NCBI GenBank assembly: GCA_021154325.1
Contig: JAJKIR010000135.1
Coordinates: forward strand, 1-64,000
From: Gemmatimonas sp.
GTDB taxonomy: Bacteria > Gemmatimonadota > Gemmatimonadetes > Gemmatimonadales > Gemmatimonadaceae
DNA length: 64,000 nucleotides
Direction of reading: 5' to 3'
This document shows positions 39,477 through 46,884 of the stretch, piece by piece. The notes beneath the pieces are model-generated. The model did no database searches. It worked only from the letters and a program-made list of their open reading frames with translations, and had not been told where the DNA came from. Made by a program: the position numbers and the translations under genes. Each line of letters begins with the position of its first letter. Position 1 is the stretch's first letter.

Positions 39477-39498
39477 ACGTAGCACCAGAGCGTACAAT
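39470..39498 (+). promoter_or_regulatory. Near-consensus sigma70 promoter of the Rad52-like cassette
   Basis: TTGACA at 39470-39475 and TACAAT at 39493-39498 with exactly 17 nt between them, the best promoter match in the window. It points at the GTG start at 39554 and overlaps the start codon of the divergent XRE gene. Confidence 0.8.
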
Positions 39499-39553
39499 AA
39501 TACCGAACAAACCCCGAATCGAGAGACATCTGTAACAAACGATAGGAGCGGGC

Positions 39554-39949
39554 GTGTCGAGAGTCAACAAATCGGGGCGCACAGCGGCAGCAGGCAAGAA
39601 GCGGCAGGCGCGGAGAACGGGCGCTCGCGGAGGGAGCGTCACGAAGACCAAGAGCAGCGGACGCGCAAAGGCGAAGCTGGTCCCCGCAAAGGAGCGGGAA
39701 GTTCAGTTTCGCGTCAGGGAGCTCAACGCCCAGCAAAAGTGCGGGGCTGGCACCTCGGTCGAGCGGCTCTTTCGAGTCGATGAAACGGTGGATGGCGCCG
39801 CGAAGGCGCATCTGGTCTTCCTCGACCGGCGGCACGGCTGGTACTGCGAGCACGGCGTCGAGTGTCCTGCAGTACGACAGGCACGACGGATTGGAGAGCC
39901 TAACAGACACCACAACGGACGGACTCACAACGGTGGGATGAGAGCATGA
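39554..39949 (+). CDS. Small basic protein with Cys/His motif, unknown function
   Basis: 131 aa from GTG 39554, with AGGAG 7-8 nt upstream. The first 45 residues are Lys/Arg/Ala/Gly-rich and look disordered and nucleic-acid binding (MSRVNKSGRTAAAGKKRQAR...). The second half is more folded and holds HLVFLDRRHGWYCEHGVECP, a possible metal site (two Cys five residues apart with a nearby His). The frame ends ATGA on the start of the Rad52-like gene, so the two proteins are made together. No family recognised. Confidence 0.75.
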   Translation: MSRVNKSGRTAAAGKKRQARRTGARGGSVTKTKSSGRAKAKLVPAKEREVQFRVRELNAQQKCGAGTSVERLFRVDETVDGAAKAHLVFLDRRHGWYCEHGVECPAVRQARRIGEPNRHHNGRTHNGGMRA

Positions 39950-40791
39950 TCGCACGACACGAGACACACATGGACAAGATGGACATCTGGTCGAAGCTTT
40001 CCGCGCCCCTGCCCTCTGGCGTCATCTCCTGGCGTCAGGACGGCAAACCTGTACAGCGTGACGGCAAGTACGTCGCGCGCTTCGTTGCTTACATCGACGC
40101 GAACACGGTGCGCGAGCGCCTCGACAGCGTCGTTCCGGGTGAGTGGGATCTCACCCTCGATCTCCTTCCGACGCTCGCGGGCCAGGATGAGAATGGGGAG
40201 CAGACCTGCTCGTTCAAGGCGCGTCTTCAGATTCTTGGCGTGATTCGCGAGGATGTCGGGACGGGCCGCGATTACAAGTCCGCAGCGACGGATGCGTTCA
40301 AGCGCGCGGCGGTTCGCTTCGGCATCGCGCACGAGCTGTACAGCTTCGAGCAGAACTGGGTGCAGGTCGACAGCGACGGCCGTTACGCAAAGCCGCTCGA
40401 AGAGCCGGCAGTGGTCTATGCGCGTCGACAGGCGCGCTCCGAAGCTCGGGAGCGCGCGCGCTCTGAACGGCAGGATGAGCAGCAGGCGACGCCTGGCGAC
40501 GTCCACATCGAGACGACGCTCGCCGGTCCCGCCACTGGGCCGCTCGCGCTGGATGAGCCGAGCTGCCCGAAGTGTGGAGGTCGGATGTGGGACAACCGAC
40601 TCTCGAAGCGGAATCCGAAAGCGCCGGACTTCAAGTGCCGCAATCGCTCCTGCGACGGTGTGGTCTGGCCAGCGAAGGCTGGACAGCGGTCGAGCAGCAA
40701 TGGACGGAACGCGTCGGGCGATTCCTCCTCCGAGCCCTTGGTCCCGGAGACGGAGCCCGCGGCGGCGGAGACGGATCAGATTCCATTCTGA
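39946..40791 (+). CDS. Rad52/Rad22-family annealing protein with zinc ribbon and SSB-like tail
   Basis: 281 aa. Residues about 15-140 match the Rad52/Rad22 (DdrA-like) fold pattern: RFVAYIDANTVRERLDSVVP, an SFKARLQILG strand and the diagnostic GRDYKSAATDAFKRAAVRFG. This family anneals single strands in recombination and repair. A charged linker follows, then a four-cysteine zinc ribbon (Cys207, Cys210, Cys231, Cys236; CPKCGGRMWDN) and a disordered acidic end finishing in ETDQIPF. That end resembles the DDDIPF tip by which SSB recruits partner proteins. Phage recombination proteins and DdrA are the nearest concepts. The SSB-mimic role is inference. Confidence 0.82.
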   Translation: MIARHETHMDKMDIWSKLSAPLPSGVISWRQDGKPVQRDGKYVARFVAYIDANTVRERLDSVVPGEWDLTLDLLPTLAGQDENGEQTCSFKARLQILGVIREDVGTGRDYKSAATDAFKRAAVRFGIAHELYSFEQNWVQVDSDGRYAKPLEEPAVVYARRQARSEARERARSERQDEQQATPGDVHIETTLAGPATGPLALDEPSCPKCGGRMWDNRLSKRNPKAPDFKCRNRSCDGVVWPAKAGQRSSSNGRNASGDSSSEPLVPETEPAAAETDQIPF

Positions 40792-40813
40792 CCGCGAAGA
40801 GAGCAGCAGTGAG

Positions 40814-40844
40814 CGGGGCGAGCGTTGAACTGACGCTCGCCCCG
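40814..40844 (+). terminator. Terminator-like hairpin after the Rad52-like gene
   Basis: A perfect 12-bp stem (CGGGGCGAGCGT) with a 7-nt loop, 22 nt past the stop codon, followed by the pyrimidine-rich TCTTCGCTT. It probably ends the two-gene cassette transcript. Confidence 0.65.
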
Positions 40845-40938
40845 TCTTCGCTTCGGCCGGCTCAACAATCTCGGAGCGCTGTCCGATATTTGAACTCGAG
40901 GGCAACGCCAACGCTCTCCAGAGCCGCCGGAGCACGTC

Positions 40939-41250
40939 ATGGAGTCATGCACCATCGCGGTCACGTCCCACGATTACGCCGATGCGCGGCGTGTGCTGTC
41001 CGAGTGCTGGATCTTTACGCCGGAGCGTGGTCTGCGAGCGATGACGCTTCACGGCAATGGCTCGACGGTCGCCATCGATGGCCGGCGACTCATTCGCTGG
41101 TGCATTCTGGATGATGGCGTTCCGCGGGCGATCCTGGCGTACTTGTACTGCGCCGAGCATCCGTCCGTCGAGCTGCGCAATGAGGTTGCAACCCTCGCGA
41201 GAGCGAGATTCGATAACGGCAGTCCACCGCGCCTCACCGCACGAACATGA
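40939..41250 (+). CDS. Small hypothetical protein
   Basis: 103 aa from ATG 40939 (MESCTIAVTSHDYADARRVL), with GGAG 9 nt upstream and codon use like its neighbours. It has several Cys and Trp residues (ECWIFTP, IRWCILDDG, YLYCAEH) and no signal or membrane segment. I recognise no family. It lies after the Rad52-like gene and its terminator and overlaps the convergent lipoprotein gene by 17 nt at the 3' ends. It could be expressed separately or by read-through. Confidence 0.5.
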   Translation: MESCTIAVTSHDYADARRVLSECWIFTPERGLRAMTLHGNGSTVAIDGRRLIRWCILDDGVPRAILAYLYCAEHPSVELRNEVATLARARFDNGSPPRLTART

Positions 41251-42931
41251 AGCCGGACCCCTCCTGAGTGATAACCGCGACCGAGGCATCGTTGGAGAAG
41301 ACGATGCGGCGTCCTCCGGTGGGCAGCGCGAGTGATCGGAAAGTCCGCGCGCCAAGGTCCACCATCTTCAGCGTGCCGCCGCTCACGACCCAGAGCTCCA
41401 GGCCGTCGGGCGTCAACGCGGCCCCGAAGCCACCGGCGCCAGAAATCGACGGGCCCTGCACACCACTGGCGAGATCGAACATCGCCAAGTCGCTGCCCTC
41501 GATCGCCACGTAGAGCGTGCTGCCGTCGGCTGTGACGACCGCCTCTTGTGCCGTGCCCCCCACATGGAAGGTGCGGGTGACGGTGTTCGTGGACGTGTTG
41601 ATCTCCGTGACGGCTCCCGCCTCGAAGCCGGTAACGTAGAGCAGGTTCTGGGAGGGATGCAGCGTCATCGCGTTGATCGTACCTGGTACCGTGATACGCG
41701 TCTTCTCGGCATGCGTTGCGGGGTCGTAGGCGACGACGAGGCCACCGGCTCCGACATACAGCGTTTGATCATCGCGGCTCATCTGCACCGCGATCGGCTG
41801 CACGACCGTGAAATTGCCCACAACGGTATTGCTGGCGACATCGACTACGTCGATTCGGTTGTTGACCTGGTTTCCGATGTATGCGGTCGTGCCGGTGCTG
41901 TTGAAGGTCACGTCGAGGCCGCCCGCGCTCCCGTTCGTGGGCAGAACCGCGCCGGCGGGATCCACGATTGCGCTATGAGCACCGTCGTAGCCCGGGGCGA
42001 CGATGGCGCCGTTCGAGGAAATTCCGAGTCCCCACGTGTTGGCGAAGGAGGCCGTCGTGACCGAGGTCCCGGAGGGACGGGAGATGTTGGCCACTTCGAC
42101 GGCGACGGTGCGCGTGAAGTTTCCGCTCTTCACCGTGATGGTCGTGCTGCCTAACGGTCCAACGGCTGTGACGACGCCAGTGCTCGAAACGGTGGCGATG
42201 GACTGATCATTCGACGTCCAGGTGATGCTCCCGCTTGGCATTGCGGCGCCCACCGCGTCGACGATGGTCGCGACGAGTTGCGCCTTCCCCGTCTTGCCGA
42301 TGCGAACGGACGACGGCGCGACGCGCAGGTCCGACGCGACCTGGTTGACGACCACCGAGATCGTCCGGTTCAGCGTCGGCGTCGACAGCATCAGGCTAGT
42401 TGTCCCCCCGGGCCCGAGCGAAGTGATGAGCCCTGTCGGCGAGACCGAGATGAGGGAGGGATTCGCCGGTGAGTAATTGATCGTCGAGCCGGGGATCGGT
42501 GTCCCGACGGCATCGACGACCTGCGCCTGCAATTGAAGCGTCGTTTTCTGGTTGAGCGTCGCGGGGTTAGGCGACACGGATATTCCCGAGCTGACCTGGG
42601 TGACGTTGACCGGTACGCTCGTCGACGCGCGGCCCGACTTGGCGATGACGTTCGCCGTCCCCGACGGCCCGACGGAGGTGATCACGCCGAGATTGGAGAC
42701 CGTGAGTATCTGTGTATTCGAGCTGCTGAATGTGACGACGGCGCCGGTGATCAGCTGATCATTCTGGTCCGTGACGGAGACGCTGAGCGTCGCGGTGCCC
42801 TGCTGGGGAATCGTGACGGCGTCAGGCGCGACGATGACGTGCGCGGGCTGTGGCCCATTGTCCGTAGACGATCCGCACGCGACAGCAGTAGCGAGGGCGA
42901 CGAGGGCCGTGACCAATCGGCGAGCGCGCAC
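41234..42931 (-). CDS. Lipoprotein with Big2 domains and a YVTN-type beta-propeller
   Basis: 565 aa from GTG 42931, which has GGAG 8 nt upstream; the frame opens 17 codons earlier at a TTG. A short signal ending ATAVACGSS supplies a lipobox, so the protein should be lipid-anchored on the cell surface or periplasmic side. Three bacterial Ig-like (Big2) repeats follow (e.g. TWTSNDQSIATVSSTGVVTAVGP), then a propeller of YVTN-like blades (LDVTFNSTGTTAYIGNQVNN; DDQTLYVGAGG; GSTLYVAIEGSD). Probably a binding or adhesion protein; ligand unknown. Confidence 0.85.
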   Translation of the reverse strand: MRARRLVTALVALATAVACGSSTDNGPQPAHVIVAPDAVTIPQQGTATLSVSVTDQNDQLITGAVVTFSSSNTQILTVSNLGVITSVGPSGTANVIAKSGRASTSVPVNVTQVSSGISVSPNPATLNQKTTLQLQAQVVDAVGTPIPGSTINYSPANPSLISVSPTGLITSLGPGGTTSLMLSTPTLNRTISVVVNQVASDLRVAPSSVRIGKTGKAQLVATIVDAVGAAMPSGSITWTSNDQSIATVSSTGVVTAVGPLGSTTITVKSGNFTRTVAVEVANISRPSGTSVTTASFANTWGLGISSNGAIVAPGYDGAHSAIVDPAGAVLPTNGSAGGLDVTFNSTGTTAYIGNQVNNRIDVVDVASNTVVGNFTVVQPIAVQMSRDDQTLYVGAGGLVVAYDPATHAEKTRITVPGTINAMTLHPSQNLLYVTGFEAGAVTEINTSTNTVTRTFHVGGTAQEAVVTADGSTLYVAIEGSDLAMFDLASGVQGPSISGAGGFGAALTPDGLELWVVSGGTLKMVDLGARTFRSLALPTGGRRIVFSNDASVAVITQEGSGFMFVR

Positions 42932-43008
42932 CGGCAACACTCCAGAGACAAGTGAGGGAGCCGATGATGTAGTGGTGCACAACCAAGCGCAAGCGCCATC
43001 GAGGCGAC

Positions 43009-43043
43009 TTAGCGCGGGCGGGCGAAACGCCCGCGAAGGCTAA
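43009..43043 (-). terminator. Hairpin downstream of tRNA-Leu
   Basis: Stem TTAGC-GCGGGCG paired with CGCCCGC-(GAAG)-GCTAA around a 7-nt loop, 22 nt beyond the tRNA 3' end in the direction of transcription. No T-tract. Confidence 0.5.
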
Positions 43044-43065
43044 ATGAGAGTCCTCTAGTGCTGAG

Positions 43066-43149
43066 TGCCGGGACCGGGAATCGAACCCGGATGGGGTTGC
43101 CCCCAAGGGATTTTAAGTCCCTCGCGTCTACCGATTTCGCCATCCCGGC
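43066..43149 (-). tRNA. tRNA-Leu (UAA)
   Basis: 84-nt class II tRNA. Acceptor GCCGGGA pairs with TCCCGGC, discriminator A, anticodon loop CTTAAAA (anticodon TAA), long variable arm TTGGGGGCAACCCCA and GGTTCGATTCC T-arm. The 3' CCA is not encoded. It reads UUA/UUG codons; UUA is rare in these genes except within the GTTAGGC motif. Confidence 0.97.
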
Positions 43150-43173
43150 GGAACACGACATGAGCAAAAGCTA

Positions 43174-43199
43174 AAGGGAGCGGCGGCGGCCGCTCCCTT
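43174..43199 (-). terminator. Terminator between tRNA-Gly and tRNA-Leu
   Basis: A 10-bp stem (AAGGGAGCGG with CCGCTCCCTT, plus-strand reading) with a 6-nt loop, followed on the minus strand by TTTAGCTTTT. It lies just after the tRNA-Gly 3' end. Confidence 0.65.
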
Positions 43200-43212
43200 C
43201 AACTTGCTTCAG

Positions 43213-43285
43213 AGCGGGAAACGGGACTCGAACCCGCGACCCCAACCTTGGCAAGGTTGTGCTCTACCAACTGAGCTATTCCCGC
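43213..43285 (-). tRNA. tRNA-Gly (GCC)
   Basis: 73 nt. Acceptor GCGGGAA pairs with TTCCCGC, discriminator T. D-arm AGCTCAGTTGGTAGAGC, anticodon stem-loop CAACC-TTGCCAA-GGTTG (anticodon GCC), T-arm with GGTTCGAGTCC. CCA is not encoded. Confidence 0.97.
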
Positions 43286-43382
43286 GTGTGCCGCTCAATA
43301 TAGGCGGCCGATTCCCGCCGCGACAAGCACACCGGCCTTCAACCAGAGAGCAGATCCCTCGTTGCACTCGGGTGACATCCAT

Positions 43383-45167
43383 TCACGGCCGCTCGCCGAG
43401 GGCGTTCACGGCATACCAGACACTCCACGCCAAAAGGCCGGAGAGCGCCGCGTCACCGCCGTTGCCGCGGGCGCGACCGTCGGCGTCCACTTCCTCGGCG
43501 GCGATGCCGCCATCCAGCGGAGCGCGCCGTAGCCACTGCAGAACCGAGCCCGCCTCCGGACCGATGAGGCGCGCGCACTGCTGTGCGAGGAGATGCGGCT
43601 CGGCGCCGATCGATTTCACGGTCCGCCGATAGGTGGAATCCTGGCGCGCGACGGTGTCGTACAGCGGGAGCCAGAGTGTCGAGCCGAGGGGATCGTCCTC
43701 GACGGAGATGCCGCCGGCGAGATCGACGGCGGCGGCGTAGGTGTCCTTCCCTTCCCGATCGACGACGAAATGGCGGCGGATGGCGGCCCGCACCGCCTCG
43801 GGATCCTCGACCTCGCGCGCCGTCTCCTCGTCGAGCGTGCGACGGAGGACGTCGAGCGCCTGTGCGACGACCGCGTTGCCATGCAGCGCGAAGGGGTATG
43901 CGGGTGGAGTCCCCGACGGGCTGACTTCGGTGTGGTAGAGGGGAACTCGTCGGTCGCGGCGCGAGGCCAGGTCGTCGGCCGCGAGGTAGAGGGTGTCGGC
44001 GAGCACCGGCTCTTCGACAATTTGGTCGTCGCCGGTGTCGCGGATGTAGCGATCGGTAGCGAGCGCGTACGCGGCAGCGCCCTCGAGGGTGAAGCCCGGC
44101 TCGAACAGGGTGCCGTCCATGTAGTGCACACCGCGCCCCGGCGCGTAGCCATGCAGCTCGCAGACGCGCAGCAGGAGCTCGCGTGCGAGCGGCGCGTCGG
44201 CGAGCTGCACGGCCGGGATGGTCCAGACGAGCGCCTCCCAGTCGCGCACGGTGATGCCGCGGCCATTCCAGGGGGCGCGGCTCCGCACGACGTAATAGTG
44301 CGCATCGTCGAGTGCGCGCCCGACCGAATAGAAGTAGGCGAAGAGCAGATTGCGATTGATGACGCGATCCATGGCGTCGTTCGTCGCGGTCTGCTGCAGA
44401 GACTGGAGCGCATCGCGCGTCGACGTGAGCAGCTGGCGCCAGCCGCGGCGCCTCAGCACGCGTACGGTTGCCTCCGCGCCGTCGCGCTCAGGCCCGGCGG
44501 CGATATAGAAGGCGACGTGCTCGCGCTCACCGGGCGCCACCCTAACGACGCGGCGGAGCGCGAAGTCATTGGTGCCATTGTCGGCAATCGAGAGCTGGGC
44601 AGCGCCATCGCCGCCAATGCCGACCGCGACGTCTCCCGGTGGCGCGCTTCCCTCGAGTAGCAAGACGTCTTCCGCGCCGTGGCTCACAACATTCGCGTCG
44701 ACGAATTGTCGCGCCGAGCGAACGCGCAGCTGGCGATGGGCGAAGCGTCCCTCGAGGCCGATCGTGATCTCGGCAGGCGCGCCCGTACGATTCTCGACCG
44801 AGAGCGCGTACACGGCGCCAGCGACGTCGGCGTCGCGTCCATACGGAGCGAAGATGCTGCCGCGCACGACGACGTCGCTGATGGTACAGGAGAAGGTCGG
44901 AATCCACCCCAGCGCTCTCTCCCACGCCATTTGCGCGCCGGCGAGATCGCGCGTGACGCCGCCGACGCCGAGCGTCGGCTTGAGCAGTGGCGTTCCCAAG
45001 CCCTGGAGAAAATCGGGGTCGCCCGCGAGCTCGATCGCAGAGCGCGATCCGCGGTGCAGAACACCGAGCGCGTGCAGCGAGCCGTCGACGGGATGGATGC
45101 ACGGCAGCGCGATCCAGTGGTTCCCGGTGATCTGCCAGGGAACGCGCGGCGGCGGGAGCAGTGTCAC
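43383..45167 (-). CDS. Putative six-hairpin glycosidase-like protein
   Basis: 594 aa from GTG 45167. The N-terminal third is beta-rich (HPVDGSLHALGVLHRGS...), the rest forms the repeated helical hairpins of an (alpha/alpha)6 barrel, with aromatic/acidic blocks such as GITVRDWEALVWTIP, GVHYMDGTLFEPGF and EDDPLGSTLWLPLYD. This layout is seen in glycogen-debranching and related six-hairpin hydrolases. I cannot name the family or the catalytic acids. No signal peptide, so cytoplasmic. Divergent from the outer-membrane protein gene. Confidence 0.6.
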   Translation of the reverse strand: MTLLPPPRVPWQITGNHWIALPCIHPVDGSLHALGVLHRGSRSAIELAGDPDFLQGLGTPLLKPTLGVGGVTRDLAGAQMAWERALGWIPTFSCTISDVVVRGSIFAPYGRDADVAGAVYALSVENRTGAPAEITIGLEGRFAHRQLRVRSARQFVDANVVSHGAEDVLLLEGSAPPGDVAVGIGGDGAAQLSIADNGTNDFALRRVVRVAPGEREHVAFYIAAGPERDGAEATVRVLRRRGWRQLLTSTRDALQSLQQTATNDAMDRVINRNLLFAYFYSVGRALDDAHYYVVRSRAPWNGRGITVRDWEALVWTIPAVQLADAPLARELLLRVCELHGYAPGRGVHYMDGTLFEPGFTLEGAAAYALATDRYIRDTGDDQIVEEPVLADTLYLAADDLASRRDRRVPLYHTEVSPSGTPPAYPFALHGNAVVAQALDVLRRTLDEETAREVEDPEAVRAAIRRHFVVDREGKDTYAAAVDLAGGISVEDDPLGSTLWLPLYDTVARQDSTYRRTVKSIGAEPHLLAQQCARLIGPEAGSVLQWLRRAPLDGGIAAEEVDADGRARGNGGDAALSGLLAWSVWYAVNALGERP

Positions 45168-45228
45168 GATCGTTTATGCATTTTTGGCGATGACCGGGTA
45201 GAATGATAACCTCATCCCACGTCAACGC

Positions 45229-46884
45229 ATGGCCGAGGCTGTAGAGGACACACACCAAACCCCCGACGCGCGCCGGCCAAGGAGCGAAAGGATTCGCTCG
45301 CGTTTGTTCCGGTGCGCGTCGCTTCTCATCGTCGCGGTCAGTCTCGCGGCGCGTGCGTCAGCGCAGCTGCCGCCCGCGCCGCTTCCGCTGAGCAACACCG
45401 AAGAGGCGCGGACGCTGCCCAAAGGCACCGTGCTCTTTCGCGCGCTGAATGCCTGGACGCGAATCGACGAGGTCTACGACGCGGCAGCAGACAGCGCGCA
45501 TCATCTGCATCCGCTCGGCGACGCGTTCAGCGCGAGCCAGCTCGGCGTGCGCCAGTTTCCGGCACTCGCCGCGGCCGAGAACGCGCTTCGGACGTTAACG
45601 GGGGATCCGACCCTGTCACTCAATCTCGGCCAGCAGTTCGCGACCGCGAACACGCGCACGGTGACGACACCGTTCACCCTGCAGTACGGTCTGACCGATC
45701 GCCTAACGATTGGCGCGATGGTGCCGGTGGTGCAGACGCACAGCACGGTTTTCGTAGAGCTCAATCCCCGACGACTGAACGGTAACTTCGGGGCCAATGT
45801 CGGGCCGAGCATACCGCAGCAGAACATTGCCCCCCTCCTCGCCCAGTTGCACGATGCGTTCGTGGATCTCGACAATTTCGTCAACAACTGCACGGCTGCG
45901 AGCGGGTGCACCGATGCACAGCGGCAAGCGGCCATAGAGCTCCGCAAGTCTGTGCAGGACGAGAGCGCCGCGGTGGGAGTTCTCTATGGCGCGGCGAGCA
46001 GGTTCTCCCCGCTCGGCAACGCTCAGGCGGCGGTACTCACTCAACTGGACAACCTGGAGTCGAGCGTCGGCAGCATAACGGGAAAGACGTATACGTTCAA
46101 CCAGCCTGCTGGCGCCAACGCGGTGGCAGCTCTGTTTCAGCTGCAGCAGCTCGCCACGGACCCGACGATCGCCGCGTATGACTCGTTAGGGTCGCCCGAC
46201 CGCATCGGAATTGGCGATATCGAAGTGTCGGCACGGTTCAAGCTCCTCGATGCCTTCGCCGACACGACCGGCGGCATGAAGCTCAGGGCGACGCTCCTCG
46301 GTGTCGTTCGCGTCGGAACAGGACGGCCGCCGACGGGGACCGTGCCTTTCGAGGTGGGTACCGGCACGGGCCAGACGAGCGCCGATGGCGGCGCATTGAT
46401 CGACGTGCGCTTCAGTCGGCGGTTCATGGCGACGTTCGGGGCGCAGTACACGAGCTACTTCACGAGCTCGGACGTGGCGCGTCTTCCCAACAGCGACTAC
46501 GCGCTCTTTCCGTTGGACGTTCCCATTGCGGGTAGCTGGCGAGAAGGCGATGCGCTGCAGCTCGAGGCGACACCGCGCATCTCGTTCACCGACTATTTCA
46601 GTCTCTTCGGCGCCTACACCCTGAGGCATCAGGCGGCGAGCAAGTACACTTCGCCCGACGCGTCGACTCTCCCGGTATTCAGCGCCACGACGGAACAGCG
46701 CGCTGGTCTGGGCTTCGGCTACTCGACGGTTACTCGTTATGTAAAGGGGCGGAGCAGCGTACCGATCGAGCTCTCGTTCACCCATCTCGAAACGCTCACT
46801 GCCTCGGGCGGACTGGTCCCGAAGTACAGCCGCGATCAGATCGAGCTGCGAATTTACTATCGCCTGCGCCGCACCGGCCGCTGA
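45229..46884 (+). CDS. Outer-membrane beta-barrel protein
   Basis: 551 aa. A hydrophobic signal (LFRCASLLIVAVSLAARASAQ) is preceded by a charged N-terminal extension of about 25 residues, so the true start may lie a little downstream. The mature part alternates beta strands typical of transporters or porins (TTPFTLQYGLTDRLTIGAMVP; FMATFGAQYTSYF; IELRIYYRLR at the end). No family named. Convergent with recN; the last 28 nt overlap the recN 3' end. Confidence 0.75.
   Translation: MAEAVEDTHQTPDARRPRSERIRSRLFRCASLLIVAVSLAARASAQLPPAPLPLSNTEEARTLPKGTVLFRALNAWTRIDEVYDAAADSAHHLHPLGDAFSASQLGVRQFPALAAAENALRTLTGDPTLSLNLGQQFATANTRTVTTPFTLQYGLTDRLTIGAMVPVVQTHSTVFVELNPRRLNGNFGANVGPSIPQQNIAPLLAQLHDAFVDLDNFVNNCTAASGCTDAQRQAAIELRKSVQDESAAVGVLYGAASRFSPLGNAQAAVLTQLDNLESSVGSITGKTYTFNQPAGANAVAALFQLQQLATDPTIAAYDSLGSPDRIGIGDIEVSARFKLLDAFADTTGGMKLRATLLGVVRVGTGRPPTGTVPFEVGTGTGQTSADGGALIDVRFSRRFMATFGAQYTSYFTSSDVARLPNSDYALFPLDVPIAGSWREGDALQLEATPRISFTDYFSLFGAYTLRHQAASKYTSPDASTLPVFSATTEQRAGLGFGYSTVTRYVKGRSSVPIELSFTHLETLTASGGLVPKYSRDQIELRIYYRLRRTGR

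Noticed and set aside
39925..40935. Minus-strand open frame of 336 codons opposite the Rad52-like gene
   Set aside because: Its codons are the exact shadow of the Rad52-like gene, it lacks a ribosome site, and its composition (runs of Arg, Leu) is typical of antisense frames in high-GC DNA.
40572..41114. Plus-strand 180-codon frame spanning the end of the Rad52-like gene
   Set aside because: It is out of frame with both flanking genes, crosses the terminator hairpin and has no recognisable domain.
38321..41250. Prophage or integrated element
   Set aside because: Despite the XRE regulator and phage-like annealing protein, I see no integrase, structural genes, att-like direct repeats or change in composition, and the two tRNA genes are 2 kb away and intact.
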